Shown here: piece by piece, positions 1 to 11,090 of the stretch
Numbering within the stretch: position 1 is the first letter of the stretch
Layout: each line of letters opens with the position of its first letter
DNA from: Chrysogorgia sp. JL179-B06
Lineage: Eukaryota > Cnidaria > Anthozoa > Scleralcyonacea > Chrysogorgiidae
Reading direction: 5' to 3'
DNA: 64,000 nt
Assembly: GCA_035772405.1 (NCBI GenBank)
Contig: JAYKKM010000504.1
Location: 1,300,001-1,364,000 of the forward strand
Made by a program: the position numbers and the translations under genes
Notes under the pieces: model-generated
What the model was told of the DNA's origin: nothing
Seen by the model: the letters and a program-made list of their open reading frames with translations, nothing else
The model's database searches: none

Positions 1-1593
1 CATGAGGGCAATGTGACTCCAGATAGTTATATTGCCCCATGTGCTACTAAATTCGAACTTAGCCGGATTTCATCACATGAAATGTATATGATATTATTAA
101 AAAGTAAGACATCCAAAGCAACCGGATACGACCTTATACCACCGAAATTAGTGAAAGATTCTGCTGATATTGTGGCTGAGTCTCTTACAAATATTTTTAA
201 TAGATCATGCGAAGCTGGTATCTTTCCTGACGACCTTAAAGTGGCATGTGTATCTCCTATACATAAGGAAGGTAGCAAAACTGAGAGTTCGAATTATCGT
301 CCAATATCCGTTCTTTCTGTAATTGCTAAAACCTTCGAAAAATTGATATCGATACAATTGACTCACTACCTTGAGTCAAATAAATTGCTATCAGAATGTC
401 AGGCGGGATTCAGGAAAAAAAGCTCTACACAAACGGCATTGTTGAATGCCACTAATAAATGGTATTTTAATATGGACAAAGGTCATCTGAATGGTATTAT
501 ATTCCTTGACTTAAAAAAAGCCTTTGACTGTGTAGATCATGACATTTTGATAAGGAAGTTAGCACTGTACGGAATAGAAGGAATCACGTTAAATTTGTTT
601 CGCTCATATTTAAGTAATAGAATCCAGATGTGCAAAGTAGATGGAATAATCTCGCAAAAGAAAGGTATTCGTTGTGGTGTACCACAAGGCTCAAATTTAG
701 GGCCACTTTTATTTCTTATTTATATAAATGATTTACCGAATTGCCTGAGACGATCAAGCGCTAGTATGTTTGCAGACGATACAAATTTGACGACTGATGG
801 CTCTTCTATATCCGATGTGCAAGCAAATTTGAATGAAGATCTAGAACACGTACATCAATGGTTGCTAGCAAATAAGCTTACTTTAAACAAGAAAAAAACA
901 GAATATATGATTGTAGGATCCAGACAAAGACTAAACAACATCAACAATGACCCAAATATTGAACTTGGCGAAACCAACATAAAACGTGTTCGTGAAACTA
1001 AAACACTTGGTATCATTGTTGATGAACAATTAAAATGGAAATCACATATAGGGACTGTTGTGACGAAAGTTTCTAAAGGAATAGGAATGATTAGACGTAT
1101 GAAGGACTTTGTACCAAAAAATACACTGATTTCGGTTTACAATGCAATAGTTTTGCCACACTTTGACTATTGTAGCCTGGTTTGGGATACTTGCGAAAAT
1201 TATTTGCAAGAAAAGCTACAAAAAATGCAAAACAGAGCTGCAAGAGTCATTACTGGTAAAACATATGATGTCAGATCTGTTGAAATATTAAGTGAACTAA
1301 ATTGGAAATCATTGGTAGAAAGACGAAATGAAAATAAAGCTGTTTTCATGTACAAAATAAGAAAAGGAGAATGCCCAGAAAGCATTTCCAATGTATTCAA
1401 TGTAACGAACAACCAACAATACAGTCTTCGCAGTAATAATTTAGATTATGCATTGGAAAAACCTAGAACAAATTTTCTTAAAAAAAGCATAAGCTATAGC
1501 GGTGCAAAACTGTGGAATGAGTTACCAAATCACCTTAAAGATAATATCTCTTTAAACAAGTTCAGGGCTCAAATCAGAGACGGAAACACGTAA
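1..1593 (+). CDS. CR1/L2-like LINE reverse transcriptase, 5' end outside window
   Basis: This encodes the reverse transcriptase (RT) and C-terminal region of a non-LTR retrotransposon, which copies its RNA at a nicked target. The frame is open from base 1, so the protein starts upstream of the window; any upstream endonuclease domain cannot be seen. Counting from the GTG at 13, NYRPIS is at residues 94-99, LDLKKAFD at 165-172, GVPQGS at 222-227 and the catalytic FADD at 253-256. The thumb-like block with HFDYCSLVWD and the tail block with LWNELP are both typical of the CR1/L2/Jockey group. There is no internal stop or frameshift over more than 520 codons, so this copy is young or intact in the visible part. 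The exact clade is not resolved. Confidence 0.9.
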   Translation, partial: HEGNVTPDSYIAPCATKFELSRISSHEMYMILLKSKTSKATGYDLIPPKLVKDSADIVAESLTNIFNRSCEAGIFPDDLKVACVSPIHKEGSKTESSNYRPISVLSVIAKTFEKLISIQLTHYLESNKLLSECQAGFRKKSSTQTALLNATNKWYFNMDKGHLNGIIFLDLKKAFDCVDHDILIRKLALYGIEGITLNLFRSYLSNRIQMCKVDGIISQKKGIRCGVPQGSNLGPLLFLIYINDLPNCLRRSSASMFADDTNLTTDGSSISDVQANLNEDLEHVHQWLLANKLTLNKKKTEYMIVGSRQRLNNINNDPNIELGETNIKRVRETKTLGIIVDEQLKWKSHIGTVVTKVSKGIGMIRRMKDFVPKNTLISVYNAIVLPHFDYCSLVWDTCENYLQEKLQKMQNRAARVITGKTYDVRSVEILSELNWKSLVERRNENKAVFMYKIRKGECPESISNVFNVTNNQQYSLRSNNLDYALEKPRTNFLKKSISYSGAKLWNELPNHLKDNISLNKFRAQIRDGNT

Positions 1594-1763
1594 CATTTTT
1601 TATTTTTTTTCATTTGTTAATAGTACTTTTTTATATGTGTAAATAGTGTTAGTATATTTTCGTGTATTTTTTTTAGTAGTACGGCTCCTTGGAAAACAGA
1701 CTATATAAGACTGAAGGACTACCGTATGTAAATAAGATTAAATAATAATAATAATAATAATAA
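1594..1763 (+). mobile_element. 3' UTR and (TAA)n tail of the CR1/L2-like LINE
   Basis: The sequence after the RT stop ends in a TAA microsatellite (about 1741-1762), as in L2-like LINEs. Just before it an imperfect stem-loop can be drawn: TACGG near 1679 pairs with CCGTA near 1722, continuing as TCCTT with AAGGA. A 3' stem-loop plus a short-repeat tail is the expected signal for template recognition by the RT. Beyond the tail a different repeat begins (1785). Confidence 0.7.
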
Positions 1764-2567
1764 GCTCAAGTAGCCAGATAAGCTGGCTAATAAGACTATA
1801 GAATCGACCAGCCGAACTCAGGGTCATTTGCGCCGACCTTCCCAATGGAAGGAAAATGCCCTGGGTACGAGTTTACGTGCTACTGACAAATGAAGATATT
1901 TTGCTCAACCTCGATTAATAATTGTTAATTATTTAACTTCATTCTTTTACCGTTATCTAATTTATTGTTAAACCCTCCTTCTTCCCCTCTGCCTCCTTAA
2001 AAAGTTAAAAAATATTCGCTTTAGCTAACTTCTGTAGTTCTAGTATTGAAGTTCAAAGCTGTAGTCGGAAGATACGTCGTAGTGAGCTGCGTGGGCACGA
2101 GTGCAATATCAAATGGATGTAAAAGTTAACTAAGTGATGTATACCTACGAAATAGCGTGAAAACATTACTATGGCTTCGAAAAAGGACTGTTTATCAACT
2201 GAAATGATATGTCAATATGTTACTCTCTCGATAATTTCAGTTTACTCAGTTTGTTATGTATTTTAATTTTAGCACAGTTCATTATGACACACGACAGGAG
2301 ATCGATGTTATTATACTTAATGGTTTATTGTTTCAAGATGTTTACAGTGCAGTCAGGCATTTTAATAAGGTTTTGTTTTAAGTTCTAGACGTTTCGACTT
2401 CTCCTGAATCCTTCTTCAAATACTATTTTTGATATCGGTTGATGAGAAAATTTAAAAGTCAAATAGCTTGTAGCAAGCTTTAACTTTTGTAGCAAAGTTG
2501 TGCATTTGAGCATTTTTAGATAATATATTTGAAATGTATGTCAGTATTGAAATGCATTTCAGTGTAA

Positions 2568-2645
2568 CGTTCTGATTAGTGGCGAGACACACTAACCATT
2601 GAGTTATCGATACTCAGATGTAGAACGAAGGTTACAATGATGTAC
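2568..2645 (-). repeat. tRNA-like SINE-type repeat, degenerate, minus orientation
   Basis: The reverse complement contains an ACTCAATGGTTAG box-A-like stretch and homology to better preserved copies at 12668-12960, 33300-33530 and 45125-45420. The box-B region is degraded. The same repeat sits at the matching place in copy B (8105-8215), so it was inserted before the A/B duplication. Confidence 0.45.
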
Positions 2646-2669
2646 TGGTTCGATTGACATATGTATACT

Positions 2670-4056
2670 ATTTCGTTAACCCCAGCAGTCTCTAAGATAG
2701 CTGAGGAGTTTGTAGTGGAGAATTACTTAGCACCTGCCGTTCTTGAAGAAATTGACACGATGCAATTTGGGGGTATCCCGAAATTATCAGCCACACAAGC
2801 TCTAATCAGCATGATTCACAAATGGTCAGAAGCAACAGATGGTACTGGGGCAGCTGTACGTGTACTTGTACTCGACTATCGTAAAGCCTTTGACTTTATC
2901 GACCACCAAATCCTCGCAAATAAAATACGGCAATTAAACCTACCACCTTCCATCATCAACTGGATTCTAGATTTCATAATGTTCAGATTTCAACGCGTCA
3001 AATTATCCAGAAAGCATTTCTCCGACTGGGGTACAGTTCCTTCCGGCGTACCTCAAGGAACGAAGCTCGGTCCATGACTTTTCATTTTAATGATCAACGA
3101 TCTGATGCTACCCGGTTTTTATTTGTGGAAATATATTGACGACACGACAATATCAGAAGTTGTGCCGAAAAGCTGTTCGAGTACCATTCAAAGAGCTGCC
3201 ACGAAAGTTGAAAAATGGTTGCCGACAACAAATTCCAACTAAATATTTCCAAGTGTAAAGAATTGACATTTCAGTTTACCAAACACCAACAAGGTTTTCC
3301 TGCCACTACCATCAACAACAACCCGTTAGATCTTGTTAACCACGTCAAGATTCTCGGTCTTACCATCAGTATTGACTTAAAATGGAACGAACACGTCTCT
3401 AATATTATTAAAAAGGCAAATAAACGCATTTATTTTATAATCCAGCTTAAACGTGCCAAAGTTCGATCCTTCCACTGAAATTATCACATTTTATTCCACC
3501 TGTGTTAGACCCGTCTTGGAATACAGTAGCGAAGTGTTTCACTTTTCATTACCTAAGTACCTCAGCAACGCCATCGAGAGGGTGCAAAAGAGAGTTATAT
3601 CTATTGTATTCCCTGGGATACATTACGAAGAAGGATTGACCTCTGCAGGTCTCTACTCTCTAAGTGAACGAAGAGAAAAAGCATGTTTTGTGCTTTTCGG
3701 TGACATTGCAAGTAACCCTGAGCACAAATTATCAAATCTCCTGCCTCCGCAAGCCAAAATCAAGTACAATCTGAGGAAGTCAAGAATTTTTAAACAATTT
3801 AAGGTTAAAACAAATAGATTCAAACACTCATTCTTCCCAGCCTGTCTTCAAGCAAAATAATTTCAACACTAACTTTTGATACATAGAACTTTTTTAATTA
3901 ACGATTTTTATGAAATGAAGTTCTTGATAGATAACAAATTGTATATACTCCTTTTTAAAATTTTAGATTATGTAATTATCCTTGTAAATTTAGAACATGT
4001 AATTCAGCTTTTTAGCTGCAAAGTGTTTTTTAGTAATAAACATATCTATCTATACT
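2670..4056 (+). pseudogene. Decayed LINE (Rex1/Babar- or CR1-like RT), 5' truncated, nested in copy A
   Basis: Translated pieces show RT blocks in order: an SKIAEEFV block near 2688, LDYRKAFDFIDH near 2869, PSGVPQGTKLGP ending at 3074, YIDDTT near 3130, then a thumb and tail region to 3858. The protein enters in mid-RT, so the copy is 5' truncated. It is dead: a stop follows GTKLGP at 3075-3077 and the reading frame changes near 3200 and again near 3460. The 3' end is an AT-rich tail with TCTA repeats. TATACT occurs on both sides (2664-2669 and 4051-4056), a possible 6-bp target-site duplication, and copy B shows the uninterrupted site near 8222. Clade assignment is tentative. Confidence 0.8.
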
Positions 4057-4725
4057 GCCTATGCGGAAGTCACTATATACATGATCAGTAATTCAGTAAT
4101 GCTATCCAAGATACAAACGTTCGCGTACAGTTGCTATGACGCGGTAAAGTCTTGATCAATTTAGGATAAGAGTCGTCTCAAATACAGTGGGCAAGAGTGT
4201 TCATTATCAAGATAAAAAAAATCATTGATAAATAATGAGTCTGGCACGAGAAATACTCTAGACGAATTGTGTCCATATAAGGACAGAACCTTGCATGCAT
4301 TCACCACTGAACAATCGTCTTTGCGGCCTTTTCCAGTTACCAGCTGGAGATTTGATAAAGGGGGTGCATCAAAATACTACGTGCGTTCTGACAGCCCGGC
4401 TAAATCTTACTGATACCAATAGATCTATTATTCAAAACAATGCAAATGAAATCAATTTTATGTATTGCATCCCTTCAGTAAAAACAAGAGCCGCGAAGCA
4501 TTATTGAAACCAGCAGTCTCAAATTAGGTGGACTATCCCCGCTATTTTGAAACAAATCACCCCAGTTAACATTAGTTCTCCGAACTTCGGTTCAGAGAAG
4601 TTGAATCTACTAATTATAATTTAAAATACATTCACTTCGTTAAGATTTAGTCATAATAGTTTGGTCGCTTGTTATGAGTCTACCGTCTGGTTTGGTGGAC
4701 TGTTGATATTTCAAATTTTTTTGCT

Positions 4726-4765
4726 ATGGCACGTAGTAGTCGCAGCACTGCTTCGGCGACTAAGG
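4726..4765 (+). CDS. Candidate first coding exon 1A (duplicated)
   Basis: The open run ATG to AAG-G encodes MARSSRSTASATK plus one base and stops exactly at a strong 5' splice donor, GGTAAGT (intron from 4766). The equivalent run at 9271-9310 is also 40 nt, also open, also ends in phase 1 at the same donor, and encodes the related MAHSGRRTSSATK. Retained ATG, length, phase and donor argue for coding constraint. The exon at 17951 needs exactly one incoming base, so phases match. The short basic, Ser/Thr-rich N-terminus was not recognised. A LINE lies about 670 bp upstream (2670-4056) and may have affected this copy's promoter. Alternatively the two exons are decayed duplicates of an older gene. 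Confidence 0.35.
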
Positions 4766-5162
4766 GTAAGTTCCTTCAAACAACATATTTAGCGTAGAGT
4801 TGAATTTTACATCCGTATTATAATGCCAAAGGCGGTAAAGATTAGGACAAATCGCGCGGGAATGTCGCGGAGACATTTCCCTTGTTGAGGACACACGAGT
4901 GGACATGTAAGAGAAGGAAAAGGAAAATAAAATAACGTTCTTCGATTGGTTTATTTTAATTTGCAACAAAATTTCGCATGGTGCATACGACGGGATTTGT
5001 CCCTATATGTCTCCGCGATTGTCGCCTCGTGTTTCCAAACCTTAAGAGATCAACCGCTCAATACTCTTCCTTAGTTCTTAATTTTGTAAACTACTATGTC
5101 CTCAAAAGATCAAGTTTGCGTAGTGCAAGTCATATGACAAGTGCACCGCACAGCCAAGCCTT

Positions 5163-6925
5163 ATCTTGTCTTCATTATTTCTGTGGATATGTATAGGAAA
5201 TGATTGTTTATCTTCATACCCAAATGCGTTTATATTAATATAGTTTTGTGTCTCTATCTTTCTGTAATGTTAGAGTGATACTGGGACAATTACACCATCA
5301 TAGTTCAAATTGTGTTTGTGTTGTTTATATTTTGTTATTCTTTGTGGTTTCACTTTCAAATCAACTGGGAATTTGTAAGCTAGGTGACAACATTAAAAAG
5401 CATTCATTGTCTTCATTCCGAAATTTTATTCAACACGAAGTCATATATACTGTAAGACGATCCTTTCAATGGTTTCTATTTGATGATGTTGAAGTAATGA
5501 TTGTTTATCTGATCTACAGTCTACACACCAATTATTTGCATAATCCCCCCACTTGCTTGTATTGCAGCGTTATCAATCTCTTCTTCATTAATCATAGTAT
5601 CGGATTTACATGTGGTTATGTCTTTATCTAATTTCTTCTCAACTGTTTATTTAAGCGTTTCAACGCGTTTTAAAGCCTTTTTATTGTATTTGTGAGTTCT
5701 TCTAACGGATTGGTGTCGTCGATAATACTAACTTTTATTATTTTGTGTACCCATTGAATGTTTTATCTAATATTAATTGTTTAATGTCAGATGTATCAAC
5801 AAATGCGCGTTCTTTCGTTTCTATTTCTTTATTTTGATCCTTAAAATGAATCTATGGAGTTAATAAACACTTTATTTCAAAACCTATACCGAGCTCAAAC
5901 TGATCAATAGTTTTACTGCTTTATCGTTTAAACGCCGAATTAAGTATTTATTTCTTCAACTATATTATCAAGTTCATTACTTCAAACAAATTTTCGTGCT
6001 TGTATCTGCATGTTAATATATAATTATGTTTGTAATATTTTATCTACATTAATTCTATTTACGATAATAGCCATATTATCTTTTTCAATTTTCAATTTTC
6101 ATTGGAAATTTTTCAATTTTCATTGGCTGTGAAGTTGCACGCCATCTGTGAAGTTGCACGCCATGCAGCTACAAATAACTGCTTGTAACTTCGATCTCTA
6201 AAAATAATATTTCCGATACAAAAATGACTTAACGAACAACAAAACAATGCAGAAAAGGTTAAACAATGTTAAAAATCAATTGAATTATAAAACAATTACA
6301 TCGAACTCGCTTTATCGAATAACATCCTCGTTCCGAGATCATTTTGCTTCCACGGTGGAAAGTCAGAGATCGGATGGTCGATTCTGTAATCTTAGAAAAC
6401 TGAATTAATTCAGTTAGAGTATAATTTATTCATCTCAATCCGGTGCTAAGAATTTTTCTCGCCTTTAAATTTTAGAGCGAATCTAATGGATTTGCTTAAT
6501 TATCAAGAACTGCATTCGATATATACTTGTTCATATATGATATTTGTCTGAGATAATGAAGGATGTAGTTACTATAAGATGAATTATTGCACATTGCGAT
6601 CTATTGACAAAATAATGTTGAACGCTGATGACGTCACTACTCCAAAGCCGCGAAGAAATATAGCTTGCAGTAGATTTGGGTTTCTAGATAAAGAAGACGT
6701 TTCGTACCAAATACCAAATACCAAAACAAAGACAAAGACAGTAAAAGTACTAAAAAGGACACCATGAGTGTATAAAACCTCTTCGAAGAGTACATGTATC
6801 ACCGGCAGACAAAACTGAAGAATCATCAAAACACCACAAAATTGGTAACAATTTAAAATGTTTTTTATGGCGAGGCAAGAAAACGAGAAACAACTTCGCT
6901 TGCATGTATTATATATATATATATA
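5163..6925. other. AT-rich non-coding stretch, no gene recognised
   Basis: The reading frames here (for example 5248-5631) are low-complexity, AT-driven and show no known domain. At 6355-6480 there is a segment resembling 17085-17210 (repeat-derived). A direct duplication of about 20 bp lies at 6093-6165. Nothing else is supported. Confidence 0.5.
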
Positions 6926-6930
6926 TAATG

Positions 6931-7076
6931 AAATAATTATTGCAGATTGGGCTTACACATGATATCAAGAGTTATCTAGACTTCGGTCTTTCGGCTTCGG
7001 CAGATAACCTCAATCGGTCTGGATAACTGTTGATATCATGCTCAACCATCCAATAATTGTTTATTAACAAGTATAC
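6931..7076. mobile_element. Fold-back MITE-like element
   Basis: Inner arms TGATATCAAGAGTTATC (6960-6976) and its near-complement at 7022-7038 pair over 17 bp with one mismatch. The pairing extends outward through ATGATATCA and AATTATTG blocks to about 6931 and 7076. Between the arms is a pyrimidine-rich TTCGG-containing loop. No transposase is present and no clear target duplication was found. Confidence 0.5.
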
Positions 7077-8104
7077 CTGTAGATATCAAATGCAGTTACT
7101 GGCAATTATCCCTAATATTATATTTCTTACTAATTCGCGGTGAAATTTAAAGGCGATACCTGGATTTAGATGAAAAATTATATACAGTACTCTAGCTGAG
7201 TGAATTCAGTTTTAGAATTGGCCAATAAGATTATAGAATCTACCGGGCATTTGCCCCGACCTTCCACCGTGTAAATAACATGCCCTGGGTACGAGTTTGT
7301 TTGCCACTGACAACAAATGACGATATTTGATCAACCTCGATTAATAAATGACTGTTAATTATTTAACCTCATTCTTTAATTTACGGTTATCTAATCCAAT
7401 GTTAAACCCTCCTCTTCCCCTCTGCCTCCTTAAAAATATAAATAAATATTCGCTTTAGCTGACTTCTGTAGTTCTAGTATTGAAGTTCAAAGCTGTAATC
7501 CGAAGATAACTGCGTAGTGATCTATACGTAGGCGGTGTAATATCAAATGGATGAAAAAGTTAACTAGGGTGATGTACTGTACTTTCGAAATAGCGTAAAA
7601 GATTACTATGGCTTATAGAAAGAGGACCGTTTATCAACTGAAATGATATGTCAAGATGTTACTTTCTCGATAATGTCTCCCTCGAAATGATTACTCGGTA
7701 TGTTATGTATCTTTCGCACAGTTCAGGAGATTGATGTTATTCTTAATAGTTTATTGTTTGAAAATATTGAGAGTGCAGTCAGGCATTTTTTAATTATTGT
7801 TTGCCAGCATTAATAAAGTTTCGGTTTAAGTTCTAGATGTTTCGACTTCTCCTGAAGTCAATCTCCAAATACTATATAAATGTGACATATCACGGTTGAT
7901 CATGAGAAGATGTAAAAGTCAAATAGTTTGTAGCACACTTTAAAGCGCTTAACAGAACGTTAACTTTTGTAGCATATAATGGAGCACTGGAGAATTTGCA
8001 GATTGTATTTCTATCTTTAAAATGTATTTCAGCACACCCACACTTCAATGTTTAGAAATTAACATGAATTAGACACTACAAATACAGTCAAGCTCAAATT
8101 TTGG

Positions 8105-8215
8105 ATAGGGGATCGAACTTGTAACCTTCTGATTGCCGGTGAGACGCTCTTTAGCCATTGAGTTAACGAGACTCAGATGGAGAGCGAAGGTTACAATGAT
8201 TTACTGGTTCGATTG
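8105..8215 (-). repeat. tRNA-like SINE-type repeat, minus orientation
   Basis: The reverse complement shows a box-A-like AACTCAATGGCTAAAG and, about 35 nt on, a box-B-like AAGTTCGATCCC. It aligns with the copy at 12668-12800. No acceptor stem can be drawn, so it is a SINE-type derivative, not a tRNA gene. Confidence 0.5.
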
Positions 8216-9270
8216 ATATATATGTACTTATCCCTATGCGGAAGTCATGCACTATATATGATCAATAAGTGAGTATTAATGCTATCTAATATAACAAAAT
8301 AAAATGAACGTTCGCGTACAGTCGCATGCTACGACGCGGTAAGGTCATGATCAAACTATTATAAGACATGTAGTAAAGTTAGGCAAGAGTGTTTATTATT
8401 AAGATCAAACAATCATTGATAAATAATGACAGTCTAATACCACGCACGCGAATGTCCTTCAAGAAAGTAAAAATAACAAGGAAACACAATCACTTTTTGT
8501 TTGATTGAAAAACAATGCAACGTCGACAACAAACATGGAAAACTCTTTACTAGATTTCCTTTTCTAGTCTCATCAAATTTGTCGGTTCAACGAAGAAAAC
8601 AACACAGGAATCTCGATGAGAGTTTACCTAAAGTATGCGTTCTTCAAGCAGTTCGCTCTACGTTAAATTAGAGTAATGGTTTTTCAAAAGGAAAGGAAAA
8701 TAACTGTTCCATTCTATACAATGCATGTGTGATTATTAATTTGTTAATCGATGGTATATCTGTTTGTAATAACAAATTATCAAATTCACTATTATAATGC
8801 ATTTTAAAAAGGCAATTGTTATGCAAAATCAACGTTTCACTTCTGCCGAGAGAAGCCTATAGTCACCACTGAACAATTGATCATTGGTCACTGCGGGGCA
8901 CTTACCAGCTGGAGATTTTAAGGGGTACATCAAAATACAACGTGCGTTCTGACCAGCCCTAAATATCACTGATTCTAATAGATCTACTGTATTGCACTAA
9001 CGATTCAAAACAATGCAATGAAATCAATGTTTCGTATTGCATCGCTTCACTCAAAACAGGAACCGCGAAGTATTATTGCAACCGGCACTCCCAAATTACA
9101 TGTAGGTGGGTCACCCCCGTATAAAAATTCGTTCTGGCGAACGTCGGTACAAAGAAGTTGAATCTACTTTATTATTCAAAATACATTCATTCGGTTAAGA
9201 TTTAGTCATAATAGTTTGGTCGCTTGTCATGAGTCATCTGCAGGTTTGCTGAAGTGGTGATATTTAGAAT

Positions 9271-9310
9271 ATGGCACACAGCGGTCGGAGAACTTCTTCG
9301 GCAACTAAGG
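9271..9310 (+). CDS. Candidate first coding exon 1B (duplicated)
   Basis: This ATG-led run encodes MAHSGRRTSSATK plus one base and ends at the donor GGTAAGT (intron from 9311). It is the counterpart of 4726-4765 with the same length, phase and donor. Several substitutions separate the two, yet neither gained a stop. Joined by phase to the exon at 17951 it would extend a basic N-terminal tail (K-G-K-K-N-A-R-P-K). Promoter elements were not identified. It could be an alternative promoter and first exon of the same gene as 4726-4765, or belong to a separate duplicated gene. Confidence 0.35.
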
Positions 9311-9492
9311 GTAAGTTCCTTCAAACAACTGACATATTTAGCTCAACAGTAGAATTTTGCATCCGTATTATAATGCAAAGAGGCCGTAAAAGACCGCGAA
9401 CACTCTTCTTTCGTTTTTAATTTTGTAAACTACGTCACCAAAGCTCAAGTTTGCGTAATGTAAGTATAAGTGGAGTGCATAGCCAAGCCTTT

Positions 9493-9885
9493 GCTAAGAC
9501 ATAAAATTTCAAGTCAGAAATTGGCTGACGACAAATTGCCTCGGTAACGCAGTTATAATTGCGAGACTTCTGCTGTTTCGAGTAATAAGGGTTCTGCAAA
9601 GCTGATGCGATTGTTGATACATACGTCGAATATTTCTTACAAACCAACCAACTAACACAGTTTTCTATACACTACAATAATTTTCACGAGACCTAAATCC
9701 GATATCACTAATCGGCATAGCTTCACTAGCACCATCTTCAACATCGTTAGTTAATTGCTGCAGTTAATATTCTTAACTATTATTTTGTCTTTGTTTCACC
9801 TTCTATACAATACTTATTAGTATCCAGTATTAGCAAGCCGAGTTGCCTCACTCATGACCGAAATTAAATTAAACATGAAATTAAA
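9493..9885. other. Non-coding stretch, nothing recognised
   Basis: Short AT-rich sequence between copy B and the next LINE fragment. Frames are short and show no motif. Confidence 0.4.
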
Positions 9886-10641
9886 TTGACACTAAATGTT
9901 TCTAAGACAGAATACATGATAATTGGGTTTCGTAATCAAATAACAAAATGTATAGAAGACCCAAATATTACTATTGATGGTAACTCAATTAAAAGAGTAA
10001 AAACTGCTAAGAGTCTAGGTGTGATAATAGATGAGAAATTAAACTGGGAAAAACATATTGACAGCATTAGCAAGAAAGTTTCAAAAAGTATTGGAGCCAT
10101 AAAACTTATTAAACCATATATTCCTAAAGAAAATTTGATTGATACCTACAATGCTCTTGTTAAACCTTACTTTGATTACTGCTCTTTGGTCTGGGGTAAT
10201 TGCAATGTGTCGCTGCAATTAAAATTACAGAAATTACAAAATCGAGCAGCCAGAGTAATAAGTGGAGAAAATTATGAAATCCGTTCGACAGATATTTAAA
10301 AAAAATTGAATTGGTATCCACTAAATTATTACCGACTTGAGCAGTTGTTGGTGTTAATGCACAAAATACTCAACAATGATGCACCTAAAGCTATTATGGA
10401 GTTGTATCAAATTTCAGAAAACCAGGTTTACAATCTTCGAAGTAATAACAATATGCTAATGTTGTCAAAACCCAGGTCAAATGCAATGAAACGCAGCTTT
10501 AGTTATGAAGCTGCCAAGATCTGGAATACTCTGCCATTACATCTTAAGAACACTTCCCTTACCATAAATGAATTTAAAACTAAACTTAGGGAGGTTTTCG
10601 AAGATGTAAACTGTACTATTTTAAATAACTTGAAGTACTAG
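9886..10641 (+). pseudogene. CR1/L2-like LINE, 3' part of RT ORF only
   Basis: The translated product matches the last 240 or so residues of the LINE at 1-1593: SLGVIIDEKLNW, YFDYCSLVWG, LQKLQNRAARVI, LRSNN and IWNTLPLHLK occur in the same order. The fragment lacks all catalytic RT motifs, as in a 5'-truncated insertion. One in-frame TAA (10297-10299) breaks an otherwise open frame. The 3' UTR runs to about 10915 and ends in AATAATAATAA. The two LINEs belong to related but distinct subfamilies. Confidence 0.85.
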
Positions 10642-11032
10642 AAACGATTTTTTCCCTTCCATTTTAACAATTTTAACAATTTTTAATAATTTTAACAAAG
10701 TTGGAATGTAAATAGTCTTTTATATTATTTAGATAATCTTAGTCGTAATTAAGTAAACTGTTTGTATTAGTTTTTGTAATAGTTAGTTCTACACGGCCCT
10801 ATGAAAATCAACGTTTTATAGTTTCTTTTTACTCTTAAATTTTATTGTATTTATAATTTACTCAAGTTGATAGGCTACTGTGTTTAAATATAGTTCAATA
10901 AATAATAATAATAAATATTTAAATCTTTTGTTATATATACAATTATAAATCTCGCTCAATGAGGTAATTTACAATTGACTACTTGAACCACTATAAACTA
11001 TCAAATAAAGATAATGCAAATGAAAATATGAA

Positions 11033-11038
<6 letters not shown>

Positions 11039-11089
<51 letters not shown>
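11039..11089. repeat. (TAA)n microsatellite, 3' tail/target of the adjacent minus-strand LINE
   Basis: About 50 bp of near-perfect TAA repeats. On the minus strand it directly follows the AATAAAGTTTCC end of the element at 11090-12208. TAA repeats recur on its other side (12209-12241), so the LINE seems embedded in a TAA tract. Confidence 0.8.

Positions 11090-11090
<1 letters not shown>

Larger units (their letters stand above)
1785..5162 (+). repeat. Duplicated segment copy A, carrying a first-exon candidate and split by a LINE
   Basis: Without the LINE at 2670-4056, this segment aligns block by block with 7217-9492. Shared landmarks are a GGGTACGAGTTT stretch near 1862/7283, a tRNA-like (SINE-like) stretch near 2570-2640/8105-8215, TTCGCGTACAGT near 4120/8310, and the ATG exon with its splice donor at 4726/9271. 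Copy A has about 200 bp (roughly 4838-5046) that copy B lacks; copy B has about 450 bp (roughly 8425-8880) that copy A lacks. Short blocks differ at many positions, so this is not a recent duplication. Confidence 0.75.
7217..9492 (+). repeat. Duplicated segment copy B, uninterrupted
   Basis: This is the counterpart of 1785-5162 without the internal LINE, so it shows the pre-insertion state of that locus near 8222. It holds the SINE-like stretch 8105-8215 (minus orientation) and the first-exon candidate 9271-9310. No long reading frame is present. Confidence 0.75.

Noticed and set aside
5248..5631. 127-codon hydrophobic frame
   Set aside because: AT-driven composition, no motif, no splice or repeat support.
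6579..6767. 62-codon frame with TKTKTKT repeat
   Set aside because: Contains a simple ACAAAG repeat; no homology and no splice context.
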